NCBI RefSeq assembly: GCF_013003915.1
Contig: NZ_JABAIV010000002.1
Coordinates: forward strand, 496,001 to 560,000
Source: Telluria aromaticivorans
GTDB taxonomy: Bacteria; Pseudomonadota; Gammaproteobacteria; Burkholderiales; Burkholderiaceae_D
DNA: 64,000 nt
Reading direction: 5' to 3'
Of the stretch, positions 11,612 to 19,976 are shown in pieces. The number at the start of each line of letters is the position of its first letter. Within the stretch, counting starts at the first letter, position 1. The notes beneath the pieces are model-generated. The model ran no database searches. It was not told where the DNA came from and saw only the letters and a program-made list of their open reading frames with translations. A program made the translations under genes and the position numbers.

Positions 11612-13084
11612 GTGGAACGCAGTCTTCACTATAACTACAAGGTCGTGCGCCAGTTTGCCGTCGCCACTGTCGTCTGGGGCGTGATCGGCATGGCCGCAGG
11701 CGTCTTCATTGCGGCCCAGCTGGCCTGGCCCGCGCTCAATTTCGATATCGCCTGGCTGTCGTATGGGCGCCTGCGTCCGCTGCACACCAATGCGGTCATT
11801 TTTGCCTTCGGTATCTGCGGCCTGTTCGCCACCTCGTACTATGTGGTGCAGCGTACCTGCCAGGTACGGCTGTTTTCCGACAGGCTGGCCGCCTTTACCT
11901 TCTGGGGCTGGCAGGCGGTGCTGGTGGCGGCCGCGGTCACGCTGCCGATGGGTCTCACGCGCGGCAAGGAATACGCCGAGCTCGAATGGCCGATCGCGAT
12001 CCTGATCACGGTCGTCTGGATTGCCTACGCGGTCGTGTTCTTCGGCACCATCGTCAAGCGCAAGGTGCAGCACATCTATGTCGCGAACTGGTTCTTCGGC
12101 GCCTACATCATCGCCGTGGCCGTGCTGCACGTGGTCAATGGCGCGGTGATTCCGGTCTCCGCCTTCAAGTCCTATCCGGTGTATGCGGGCGTGCAGGACG
12201 CCATGATCCAGTGGTGGTACGGCCATAACGCGGTGGGCTTCATCCTGACCGCCGGCTACCTGGGCATGGTCTATTACTTCATCCCCAAGCAGGCGCAGCG
12301 CCCGGTGTATTCGTACCGCCTGTCGATCGTGCACTTCTGGGCCCTGATTTTCACATACATGTGGGCCGGCCCCCACCATCTGCACTACACCGCCCTGCCC
12401 GACTGGACCCAGTCGCTGGGCATGGTGTTCTCGCTGATCCTGCTGGCGCCGTCGTGGGGCGGCATGATCAATGGCGTGATGACGCTCTCGGGCGCCTGGC
12501 ACAAGCTGCGTTCCGACCCGATCCTGAAGTTCCTGATCGTTTCGCTGTCGTTCTACGGCATGGCCACCTTCGAGGGGCCGATGATGTCGATCAAGACCAT
12601 CAATTCGCTGTCGCACTACACCGACTGGACCGTCGCCCACGTGCACGCCGGCGCCCTGGGCTGGGTCGGCTTCATCACGATGGGATCGATCTACTACCTG
12701 GTCCCGCGCCTGGCCGGCAAGAAGCAGATGGCCAGCCTGGTCCTGGTCGAGACCCACTTCTGGGTCGCCACCATCGGCATCGTGCTCTACATCGCATCGA
12801 TGTGGATCGCCGGCGTCATGCAGGGCCTCATGTGGCGCGCCGTGAATGCCGACGGCACCCTGACCTACACCTTCGCCGAAAGCGTGAAGGCGACCTATCC
12901 CTACTACGTAATCCGCTTCACGGGCGGACTGCTCTACCTGTCGGGCATGGCACTGATGGCCTTCAATACCTGGAAGACGCTGGCCGGCACGGTAACGGTC
13001 GATCCGCCCGTCGCGCAGCCGCGCAAACACCGCGCCAGCGATGAAGCCGGCGCAGCCGCATCCCATGTGCCGTCGCACGCCTGA
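11612..13084 (+). CDS. ccoN: cbb3-type cytochrome c oxidase subunit I
   Basis: 490 residues, about 12 membrane helices. The catalytic subunit that reduces oxygen at a haem b3-CuB site. Ligand histidines are all present: H58 (LHTNA) for the low-spin haem, H205, H255 and H256 ([14 protein letters not shown]) for CuB, and H343/H345 in [10 protein letters not shown] for the haems. GTG start with CAGGAGAG 5 nt upstream. First gene of ccoNOQP and driven by the FNR box at 11533. High-affinity enzymes of this kind support respiration at low oxygen. Confidence 0.97.
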   Translation: MERSLHYNYKVVRQFAVATVVWGVIGMAAGVFIAAQLAWPALNFDIAWLSYGRLRPLHTNAVIFAFGICGLFATSYYVVQRTCQVRLFSDRLAAFTFWGWQAVLVAAAVTLPMGLTRGKEYAELEWPIAILITVVWIAYAVVFFGTIVKRKVQHIYVANWFFGAYIIAVAVLHVVNGAVIPVSAFKSYPVYAGVQDAMIQWWYGHNAVGFILTAGYLGMVYYFIPKQAQRPVYSYRLSIVHFWALIFTYMWAGPHHLHYTALPDWTQSLGMVFSLILLAPSWGGMINGVMTLSGAWHKLRSDPILKFLIVSLSFYGMATFEGPMMSIKTINSLSHYTDWTVAHVHAGALGWVGFITMGSIYYLVPRLAGKKQMASLVLVETHFWVATIGIVLYIASMWIAGVMQGLMWRAVNADGTLTYTFAESVKATYPYYVIRFTGGLLYLSGMALMAFNTWKTLAGTVTVDPPVAQPRKHRASDEAGAAASHVPSHA

Positions 13085-13102
13085 TATCGAAAGACCAAGC
13101 AA

Positions 13103-13720
13103 ATGAAAAACTTCACCCACGAATGGATCGAGAAGAGCCCGTGGCTCCTGATCGGGCTGGTGCTCCTGGTGATCTCGGTTGGCGGCCTGGTCGAGATCGT
13201 GCCGCTGTTCTTCCAGAAGTCGACGACCGAGCCGGTGGCGGGCCTGCAGCCGTATTCTCCGCTGAGGCTGGCGGGCCGCGACATCTATATCCGCGAGGGC
13301 TGCTACAACTGCCACTCGCAGATGATCCGGCCCCTGCGCGCCGAGACCGAGCGTTACGGCCACTATTCGGTCGCCGGCGAGTTTGTCTACGACCACCCGT
13401 TCCAGTGGGGCAGCAAGCGCACCGGGCCCGATCTTGCGCGGGTCGGTGGGCGCTACAGCGACGAATGGCACCGCACCCACCTCGACAACCCGCGCGACCT
13501 GGTGCCGGAATCGAACATGCCCGGCTACCCGTGGCTGGCTAACACCATGATCGATCCGGCCACGATCGTGCCGAAGCTGCGCGTTATGCAAATGCTGGGC
13601 GTTCCGTACAGCGAGCAGCAGGTGAAGAGCGCGCCTAGCGAGCTCGCAGGCAAGACCGAGCAGGACGCGCTCGTCGCCTACCTGCAAGGCCTCGGCACCC
13701 AGATCAAGACAAGGAACTGA
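13103..13720 (+). CDS. ccoO: cbb3-type cytochrome c oxidase subunit II (monohaem)
   Basis: 205 residues. One N-terminal membrane anchor (about 14-35) and a periplasmic cytochrome c domain with the haem motif CYNCH and the nearby SQMIRP string typical of CcoO. The distal haem ligand Met is probably in [10 protein letters not shown]. It passes electrons from CcoP to CcoN. It lies 18 bp after ccoN and 1 nt before ccoQ. Confidence 0.96.
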   Translation: MKNFTHEWIEKSPWLLIGLVLLVISVGGLVEIVPLFFQKSTTEPVAGLQPYSPLRLAGRDIYIREGCYNCHSQMIRPLRAETERYGHYSVAGEFVYDHPFQWGSKRTGPDLARVGGRYSDEWHRTHLDNPRDLVPESNMPGYPWLANTMIDPATIVPKLRVMQMLGVPYSEQQVKSAPSELAGKTEQDALVAYLQGLGTQIKTRN

Positions 13721-13721
13721 T

Positions 13722-13886
13722 ATGTCCATCGACACGCTTTTCGACCGCGCCAGCAGCGTGATGACGGTCCTCTCCTTTGCCACTTTCATCGGTATCCTGC
13801 TATGGACTTTCCTGTTGCGCCGCGGCGCCGATTTCGATGGCGCCGCCGCACTGCCCTTCGCCGACGAGGAGGCGCACCATGGCTGA
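13722..13886 (+). CDS. ccoQ: cbb3-type oxidase subunit CcoQ
   Basis: 54 residues. A single membrane helix (about 15-32) and a short polar tail ending FADEEAHHG. Size, position between ccoO and ccoP, and the RRGADFDGAA tail fit CcoQ/FixQ, which stabilises the complex. Its last 8 nt overlap the ccoP start. Confidence 0.9.
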   Translation: MSIDTLFDRASSVMTVLSFATFIGILLWTFLLRRGADFDGAAALPFADEEAHHG

Positions 13887-14865
13887 TTTCACGAGCAGCT
13901 TCTGGGACGGGTACATCGCCCTCGTCACGCTACTTTCCATCGCCGGTTGCGCGGTCCTGTTGTGGTCGCAGTCGAAGCACCGGGTGACGCTCGATGCCGA
14001 TGGCCAACCGCAACAAACCACGGGCCACGTATGGGACGAGGACCTGACCGAGCTGAATACGCCAATGCCGCGCTGGTGGATGTGGCTGTTCTACCTGACG
14101 ATCGTGTTCGCCGTGGTGTACCTGGTCCTGTACCCGGGGCTGGGCAGTCATGCCGGCAAGCTCGGCTGGCACTCGACGGGTGAATACCAGGCGGAGCTGA
14201 AGAAGGCCGCCCAGGATTTCGGGCCGGTGTTCGCCCGCTATGCTGGCCAGGACCTCAAGGCGGTCGCGGCCGATCCGCAAGCGCAGGCTATCGGCGAACG
14301 CATGTTCATGAACTACTGCGCCCAGTGCCATGGCTCGGACGCGCGCGGCAACAAGGGTTACCCCAACCTGACCGACCGCGATTGGCTGCACGGCGGGGAC
14401 CCGGGCACGATCAAGGCCACCATCATGGCCGGGCGCGTCGGACAGATGCCGCCGATGGGCGCCGCGCTGGGTTCGGACAAGGATGTCGAGGCAGTCGTGC
14501 ACTATGTGCGCAACCTGTCCGGCCTGACGGCCGACCCGATCAAGGTGGCGTTCGGCAAGCCCAAGTATGCTGCCTGCATCGCTTGCCACGGCGCCACCGG
14601 TACGGGCAACCAGGCGCTGGGAGCGCCCAACCTGGCGGACAAGACCTGGCTCTACGGGAGCAGCCGGGAAACGGTGATGGAGACGATCCGCAAGGGCCGG
14701 ACCAATACCATGCCGGCGTTCGGCGAGTTCCTGGGCGAGGCCAAGGTGCACGTGCTGGCAGCCTATGTCTGGAGCCTGTCGAATCCACCGGGCGCCGGAT
14801 CGCCGGCCGCCGGATCGCCGGCCGCCGGATCGCCGGGCGATGTGAAACAGGTCGCCGCCAAATGA
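13879..14865 (+). CDS. ccoP: cbb3-type cytochrome c oxidase subunit III (dihaem)
   Basis: 328 residues. Two N-terminal hydrophobic segments with the CcoP-typical WDEDLTELNTPMPRWWMWLF linker between them, then two cytochrome c domains with haem motifs CAQCH and CIACH. The extreme C-terminus carries three copies of a 15-bp tandem repeat (about 14794-14838) encoding GSPAA, outside the conserved fold. The start overlaps ccoQ and the stop overlaps the ccoG start by 4 nt. Confidence 0.96.
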   Translation: MADFTSSFWDGYIALVTLLSIAGCAVLLWSQSKHRVTLDADGQPQQTTGHVWDEDLTELNTPMPRWWMWLFYLTIVFAVVYLVLYPGLGSHAGKLGWHSTGEYQAELKKAAQDFGPVFARYAGQDLKAVAADPQAQAIGERMFMNYCAQCHGSDARGNKGYPNLTDRDWLHGGDPGTIKATIMAGRVGQMPPMGAALGSDKDVEAVVHYVRNLSGLTADPIKVAFGKPKYAACIACHGATGTGNQALGAPNLADKTWLYGSSRETVMETIRKGRTNTMPAFGEFLGEAKVHVLAAYVWSLSNPPGAGSPAAGSPAAGSPGDVKQVAAK

Positions 14866-16247
14866 ATGCGCCGAAGGAAGCGGTCATCAAGATGTACGCC
14901 GCGCGCGAGGAAATCTACCCGCGCGAGGTGAAAGGCCGCTATGCAACGCTGCGCTGGGCCTGCGTTTGGCTGACCCAGCTGCTGTTCTATGGCCTGCCAT
15001 GGATCGGCTTCAACGGGCGCCAGGCAGTGCTGTTCGACCTCGGCGCGCGCAAATTCCACCTGTTTGAGCTCGTGCTGTGGCCACAGGACTTCATCTATCT
15101 CGCGGCCCTGCTGATTGTCTGTGCTTATGGATTATTTCTTGTCACGACGGTGGCGGGGCGCGTCTGGTGCGGCTTCGCCTGCCCGCAAACGGTCTACACG
15201 GAACTCTTCCTCTGGATCGAACGCCGGATCGAAGGGGCGCGCAGCGCGCGCATCCGGCTCGACCGCCAGCCCTGGAGTCTCGACAAGATCGGAAAAAAAA
15301 CCGCCAAGCACGCCGCCTGGCTGCTGGTGGCGCTGTGGACGGGTTTCAGCTTTGTCGGCTACTTCACGCCGGTGCGCTCCCTGATGGGCGAAATCCTCGC
15401 CTTGGACCTCGGTCCGTGGGAAGCGTTCTGGGTGCTGCTCTATGGCTTTGCCACCTACGGCAACGCCGGCTGGATGCGCGAGCAGGTCTGCAAGTACATG
15501 TGCCCTTACGCGCGCTTCCAGAGCGCCATGTTCGACAAGGACACCCTCATCGTGACCTATGACCGCGGCCGCGGCGAGCCATGCGCACCGCTCGGCCATG
15601 CAGCGCAAGCGCCTGCGGGCGACTGCATCGGCTGCAACCTGTGCGTGCAGGTCTGCCCGACCGGCATCGACATCCGGCGCGGCCTGCAGTACGAATGCAT
15701 TGGCTGCGCTGCGTGTATCGACGCCTGCGATGGCGTGATGGAAAAAACAGGAAAGCCTGCCGGCCTGATCCGCTACGCGACCGAGAACGCGCTGGTGCAG
15801 GGCTGGGGACCGGAGAAGATGCGCCAGCGCCTGCTGCGTCCGCGCGTGCTGGCCTACACGGCGGTGCTGGTGCTCATGCTGGCGGCGATGACGGCGTCGC
15901 TGGCACTGCGCGTTCCGCTCAAGGTCGACGTGATCCGCGACCGCGGATCGATGGGCCGCGAAGTGGACGGCGGCTGGATCGAGAATGTCTACCGCTTGCA
16001 GCTCATGAATACCAGCGAAGTGCCGCGCCGGCTGCACCTGCGGGTCGACGGGCTGGCCGGAGCGGTGATCGTGGAGCAGGCAGTCGTCGCGCTCGACGGC
16101 GCCAGCACGCGCGCGCTGCCGGTCCGGGTGCGTATTCCTCCGGAGACGGGCAAACCCGGGTCGAACCGGATCGAATTCACCATCACCGCGCTCGACGACG
16201 CAGCAGTCGCCGTGCGCGAAGAAGCGGCCTTCATCGTGCCGCGCTAG
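14862..16247 (+). CDS. ccoG: cbb3 oxidase accessory protein CcoG (RdxA/FixG ferredoxin)
   Basis: 461 residues. About five membrane helices with Cys motifs CGFACPQTVY and CKYMCPYARFQ near the membrane, then a cytoplasmic two-cluster ferredoxin domain (CIGCNLCVQVCP and CIGCAACIDAC). A C-terminal Ig-like periplasmic domain (about 345-460) completes the family layout. CcoG is implicated in reducing Cu(II) for delivery to the oxidase. Coupled to ccoP by an ATGA overlap. Confidence 0.95.
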   Translation: MNAPKEAVIKMYAAREEIYPREVKGRYATLRWACVWLTQLLFYGLPWIGFNGRQAVLFDLGARKFHLFELVLWPQDFIYLAALLIVCAYGLFLVTTVAGRVWCGFACPQTVYTELFLWIERRIEGARSARIRLDRQPWSLDKIGKKTAKHAAWLLVALWTGFSFVGYFTPVRSLMGEILALDLGPWEAFWVLLYGFATYGNAGWMREQVCKYMCPYARFQSAMFDKDTLIVTYDRGRGEPCAPLGHAAQAPAGDCIGCNLCVQVCPTGIDIRRGLQYECIGCAACIDACDGVMEKTGKPAGLIRYATENALVQGWGPEKMRQRLLRPRVLAYTAVLVLMLAAMTASLALRVPLKVDVIRDRGSMGREVDGGWIENVYRLQLMNTSEVPRRLHLRVDGLAGAVIVEQAVVALDGASTRALPVRVRIPPETGKPGSNRIEFTITALDDAAVAVREEAAFIVPR

Positions 16248-16257
16248 GAGCCACATC

Positions 16258-16785
16258 ATGCCAACACTGCCACCCGTGTTTCCGCAGCCTTCCATGCCGC
16301 CATGGTACCGCCATCGCTGGCCTTGGTTCATCATGCTCGGCCCGGCCGCCGTGATGCTGGCCACCGCCGTCACCGTCTGGCTGGCGGTCAAGCAGCCAGA
16401 CGCGGTGGTGGTCGATGATTATTACAAGCGCGGCAAGGCGATCAACCAGGACCTGCGGCGCGACCGCGCGGCCACGGCGTTGCGCCTGGCCTTCACGGCG
16501 CGCTACGACGCGAAGAATGGCGTGCTCGAAGGCCAGCTCGAAAGCTTCGGCCGTCCCATGCGTGCGCCTTACCGGATTCTGTTCGCGCATCCGACGCTGC
16601 CCGGGAAAGACCTGGTACTGGTGGCGCGGCCTGATGCGCGTGGCGTGGCCGCGGTTCGGCTGCCGGCGCTGGAGATGACGCATTGGCGCGTGGTCATCGA
16701 GGACGAAGGCCGCGCCTGGCGCCTGGCGCGCGGCTGGAGCCCGGCCTCGTCGGGAACGCTGGAGATTGCCGCCGATCCGGGGTAG
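16258..16785 (+). CDS. ccoH: FixH/CcoH family cbb3 assembly protein
   Basis: 175 residues. One membrane helix at about 20-45 (RWPWFIMLGPAAVMLATAVT), followed by the family's conserved VVVDDYYKRGKAIN and a periplasmic beta-rich domain. CcoH stays bound to the oxidase and helps its assembly and stability. It ends the cco cluster, convergent with fnr 29 bp away; an imperfect GGCCTG/CAGGCC hairpin lies between the two stops. Confidence 0.9.
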   Translation: MPTLPPVFPQPSMPPWYRHRWPWFIMLGPAAVMLATAVTVWLAVKQPDAVVVDDYYKRGKAINQDLRRDRAATALRLAFTARYDAKNGVLEGQLESFGRPMRAPYRILFAHPTLPGKDLVLVARPDARGVAAVRLPALEMTHWRVVIEDEGRAWRLARGWSPASSGTLEIAADPG

Positions 16786-16814
16786 TGAGGGCCTGCGTTA
16801 CGCCCTGCCATGGT

Positions 16815-17582
16815 TCAGGCCATTGGACTGCACTGTTCGGTGCCGGCGGCAATGGCCTTCAGCCTGGCCGGTTCGACCAAGTGCACTTCACGCTTGTCGA
16901 CCGCGATCAGGCCCTGTTTCTTGAAACGCGACAGCAAGCGGCTGATGCTCTCGATGGTCAGCCCGAGGTAGTTGCCGATGTCCTCGCGCGACATGCGCAA
17001 GCCGAAGTCGGTCGACGAGTAGCCGCGCGCCGCATAGCGCGCCGACAGGTTGACCAGGAAGACTGCGAAGCGCTGCTCGGCCCGCATGTTACCCAGCAGG
17101 AGCATCACGTTTTGTTCGCGCGTGATCTCCTGGCCCATGATGCGGTGGAAGTGGCGCAGCAGTGCCGGAACCTCGCCGAACAATTCTTCCAGCCGCGCGA
17201 ACGGAATCTCGCACACTTCGCTGTCTTCGAGCGCAACGGCATCACAGTGGTGGCGGTCGCCGCTGATGGCGTCCATGCCGAGCAGTTCGCCGGCCATCTG
17301 GAAGCCCGTGATCTGCTGTTCGCCAGAAGCGTTGATCTGGTAGGTCTTGAAATGCCCGTAGCGCACCGCGTACAGGCTGCGAAACGGTTCGCCCATGCCA
17401 TACAGGCGCTCGTCGCGCATGAGGCGCCGGCGCTGGCCGATGATCTGGTCGAGCCGGTTGATGTCGGCGTCGTCCAGCCCCATCGGCAGGCACAGCTGGT
17501 GCATGCTGCATGCCCTGCAGCTGGCCTTGATTGCCCCGAGGCTTATCGGTGCCGGATTGGGAAACGGGATTCCTTGGCTCAT
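16815..17582 (-). CDS. fnr: FNR-type oxygen-sensing transcription factor
   Basis: 255 residues. The four cluster ligands of E. coli FNR are conserved in order: C22, C25, C31 (C-x2-C-x5-C) and C124 in SEVCEIPF, so an oxygen-labile [4Fe-4S] cluster is expected. The recognition helix has E211, S214 and R215 (LTIESISRLL), the same E-x-x-S-R set that reads TTGAT-N4-ATCAA. Those boxes are found before aer, hemN and ccoN in this window. The start at 17582 aligns with FNR; longer in-frame starts up to 17780 would add a non-conserved N-terminus. No FNR box is seen in front of it. Confidence 0.94.
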   Translation of the reverse strand: MSQGIPFPNPAPISLGAIKASCRACSMHQLCLPMGLDDADINRLDQIIGQRRRLMRDERLYGMGEPFRSLYAVRYGHFKTYQINASGEQQITGFQMAGELLGMDAISGDRHHCDAVALEDSEVCEIPFARLEELFGEVPALLRHFHRIMGQEITREQNVMLLLGNMRAEQRFAVFLVNLSARYAARGYSSTDFGLRMSREDIGNYLGLTIESISRLLSRFKKQGLIAVDKREVHLVEPARLKAIAAGTEQCSPMA

Positions 17583-17713
17583 CTGGTAGGAAAGTGGTAG
17601 GTGTAACAGATTATAGACCGGTGAATCAGCTCCTACGCACTTTCGCCCGCAGCATGCACGCCGGACCATTTGCCGTGCAAGGCCGAAAAATGGCATCAGG
17701 CCGACAAAAGAAA

Positions 17714-17743
17714 AAGGGTTACACGCGATAGCATGTAACCCTT
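17714..17743 (-). terminator. Rho-independent terminator, probably the original tRNA-Thr terminator
   Basis: A perfect 10-bp stem (AAGGGTTACA / TGTAACCCTT) with a 10-nt loop, followed on the minus strand by TTTCTTTT. It lies just beyond the left attachment repeat. In an uninterrupted chromosome it would sit about 20 bp after the 3' end of tRNA-Thr, so the island seems to have separated the tRNA from its terminator. Confidence 0.7.
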
Positions 17744-17761
17744 GATCTGACGAACATATCC

Positions 17762-17775
17762 TGGTGCCGCTGACC
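17762..17775 (+). repeat. Left attachment-site repeat (attL)
   Basis: TGGTGCCGCTGACC, identical to the CCA end and T-stem of the tRNA-Thr at 23114. After a 3-nt difference the similarity resumes with ATCGAAC, which also matches the T-loop. It is only a 3' tRNA piece, not a second tRNA gene. Confidence 0.8.
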
Positions 17776-18161
17776 AACATCGAACCAGCATTCCAACCCC
17801 TGCACGAATGGGACTAAGTGTCCTACAAAACCTAATCATATCAATGACTTACTGTTGAGTGCAAGCGATATTGAGGCTGTACTGAAGATGCCTTGTGTTA
17901 CCCGATGTGGTCCCAATGTGATACCTGAGACGTGGACTACCCTGTAATGCCCGCCCATACAGGGGGGCCACCTGAGGCATCAAGGTCGGGGCCTACTGCG
18001 CGGCTACACGGGGGCCATAGGTCCGGGGGGGGGTATCCTGTGCCTGTGTACAGAAAACGTCCCCACTTATCAAAAGCCCAACAACAACGAATAGAAATCG
18101 ACCCTTTAGCGTCTTTTGAAATTGCGATCTCGGTTAAAGGGAGGGGGGTACACGGCTGACT
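17776..18161. other. Non-coding left end of the element
   Basis: 386 bp without a credible gene. It contains ATCAATGACTT (17840-17850) and GTGATACC (17918-17925), both also found at the right end near the integrase, so it may hold integrase arm-binding sites. A run of nine G at 18025-18033 is also present. Confidence 0.5.
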
Positions 18162-18950
18162 CTAGCTATCTGCTTCCAGCGTTCGGAGGGCGACTTCAAT
18201 TCCTTCACGCGCACTGAGACCATACGGCACATTCCTAAGCGCAGTAGCGGCCTCCTCTGCTCCATATCCTAAGGCTAACAGGGCATTTAAGGTATCTTCG
18301 CGTCCTTCATCGTACGCTCGACTAGGACGGGGCTTTGCATCGGCAGAAACAGGATACTTAATCACTGGAAGAGTCCGACTGGCAGCTTCGGTAGCGTTGG
18401 TCCTTTGGTAGATAGAGTCTTGCACCAGTTCGTGTACAGAAACGAGCCTGTTACCAACTGAGACAATGTAGGTAATGTCTGCGTCTGCGGTCTCTTTATC
18501 AATCCGTTTGTACCGATGGAGAATACCGCTTCTACTCGACCTAGTTTTAACCTTGATGTATGCATCAGCGCGGAGACCGGACCAATCAGCATGTGCATAC
18601 CCGTTGCGGATCGTCGCAGCTAAGCTTAAGTCCTTTTCAAGTTCCACAACTTCGCCTTCAGGCAAATGCACTGCCCCATGCGCAACTGCTTGGCCGTATA
18701 GGTGCATTAAAGCGCGTGCCTTAGCCATGTAGCCCATTTCTGCTAGGAATACGTCAAGCCGTTCGTCCTGATACGGGTCGCGCAACATCATTTCCCGTAA
18801 GAAGTTGGCGATTGAATCCTCTAGCGAGTTAAAACAGATGACGATCCAGCCTATTTCCTCTGCGATTCCAGCAAGGTAGTCATTTAATTCGTCATCGTCG
18901 ACGGTTTCGGGATGGGCATCGTAGTCCGAATGCGGAATTTCCTTGTTCAT
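18162..18950 (-). CDS. HEPN-like protein with RuvA-C/UBA-like C-terminal domain
   Basis: 262 residues, not assigned to a named family. Residues about 25-125 are helical and end in R115-N-G-Y-A-H120, an RX4H motif as in HEPN ribonucleases, in the context TIRNGYAHADW. A beta-rich middle (about 126-200) follows, then a linker. Residues 217-260 (EDTLNALLALGYGAEEAATAL...) resemble the three-helix RuvA domain III/UBA fold with its LxxLGY core. ATG 18950 is chosen for the AAGGA 8 nt upstream; an in-frame start at 19043 would add 31 residues. Island GC and isolated position suggest horizontally acquired cargo. An RNase toxin or anti-phage effector is possible but unproven; non-catalytic HEPN is the alternative. 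Confidence 0.6.
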   Translation of the reverse strand: MNKEIPHSDYDAHPETVDDDELNDYLAGIAEEIGWIVICFNSLEDSIANFLREMMLRDPYQDERLDVFLAEMGYMAKARALMHLYGQAVAHGAVHLPEGEVVELEKDLSLAATIRNGYAHADWSGLRADAYIKVKTRSSRSGILHRYKRIDKETADADITYIVSVGNRLVSVHELVQDSIYQRTNATEAASRTLPVIKYPVSADAKPRPSRAYDEGREDTLNALLALGYGAEEAATALRNVPYGLSAREGIEVALRTLEADS

Positions 18951-19150
18951 TTTTACGATCCTTACCTGTGTTCTAAGGGTTCTACGCTTGACCTCAGCGT
19001 TGCTCAAAATGTACTTCTTACGGAGTTGCCCTAGCTTTGTCAACTCAACGTAAGTTTCTTCGCGTATCCCTGGACTTTCCTATTGGTCTCAATGTGTTCT
19101 CTACCACAGGACCCTGCCCTAGTGAGAGCATGACAACGTCTGAATAGAGT

Positions 19151-19218
19151 CTATCAATAGGATTGCGTTTCCTGTTTTGATAGGCTATTATCCCTACATC
19201 TTAGGCTCATCTGATAGG
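19151..19218. promoter_or_regulatory. Three CTATCA/TGATAG sites before the serine recombinase
   Basis: CTATCAA at 19151-19157 and TTGATAG at 19177-19183 form an inverted pair, and a further TGATAGG lies at 19212-19218, just before the recombinase ATG. They could be resolvase sub-sites or operators. No binding data can be read from sequence. Confidence 0.35.
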
Positions 19219-19226
19219 GAACAAGC

Positions 19227-19775
19227 ATGTTGATCGGGTACGCACGGACTTCCACTGTGGAGCAGGTAGCAGGGTTTGACTCTCAAGTGTCGGCGCTGAC
19301 GGCTGAGGGATGCGAACGGGTGTTCAAGGAACAGGTTTCCTCAGTGGCCGAGCGGGAGCAGCTTGAGGAAGCCATACGCTTCGCAAGGTCAGGCGATGTG
19401 TTCACGGTAACGAAGCTTGATCGCCTTGCGCGTAACACTCAACACCTGCTAGAGATTGTCCAGCGCCTAGAGGCCAAGGGTGTATCCCTGAGGGTTTTGA
19501 ACCTTGGTCTGGATACCTCTACCCCTACCGGCAAACTGATGCTTACCATGCTTGGTGCTGTAGGCCAGTTTGAGAGGGAAATTATGCTAGAGCGTCAGAA
19601 GGAAGGCGTAGCCAAAGCAAAGGCTGAGGGCAAGTACAAAGGCAGGAAGCCTACCGCGCAGGCCAAGAAGGCCGATGTGCTGGCACTGGTGGCCTCAGGG
19701 GCAACCAAGGAAGCCGTAGCGAAGCAGCTTGGTATTGGTGTTGCGAGTGTCTACCGGATGCTTAAGAGCGGCTGA
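19227..19775 (+). CDS. Small serine recombinase (resolvase/invertase family)
   Basis: 182 residues, the normal length for Tn3-type resolvases and DNA invertases. The catalytic serine is S9 in IGYARTSTVEQ. The core motifs TKLDRLARN (with the conserved arginines), GKLMLTMLGAVGQFERE and ERQKEGVAKAKAEGKYKGRK are intact. A C-terminal helix-turn-helix (about 145-180, GATKEAVAKQLGIGVASVYRML) would bind DNA. AGGGA lies 7 nt before the ATG. It may resolve or invert DNA within the element; no obvious invertible segment bounded by good inverted repeats was found. Codon use matches the island, not the chromosome. Confidence 0.92.
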   Translation: MLIGYARTSTVEQVAGFDSQVSALTAEGCERVFKEQVSSVAEREQLEEAIRFARSGDVFTVTKLDRLARNTQHLLEIVQRLEAKGVSLRVLNLGLDTSTPTGKLMLTMLGAVGQFEREIMLERQKEGVAKAKAEGKYKGRKPTAQAKKADVLALVASGATKEAVAKQLGIGVASVYRMLKSG

Positions 19776-19976
19776 AAATACCTCTTATTTGCTCTGAAAG
19801 CCACTGGTCTACACTAGGCTATTCGACCTCCTGCTTTCGGCCAAGAGAGGACATGCTTCGCGAAACACCGAGAACGCCAATGGTGCACTTTCACTGACGA
19901 TTGAACGGCTGACTAACGATAAATGCGCCCAATGGCAACCGTTTTGCCGCTGTAATAGTTACCTAGTTTGGGACTT

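Noticed and set aside
17762..17800. A second tRNA gene at the left border
   Set aside because: Only the 3' 14 nt and part of the T-loop match; no anticodon or D arm follows. It is an attachment-site copy.
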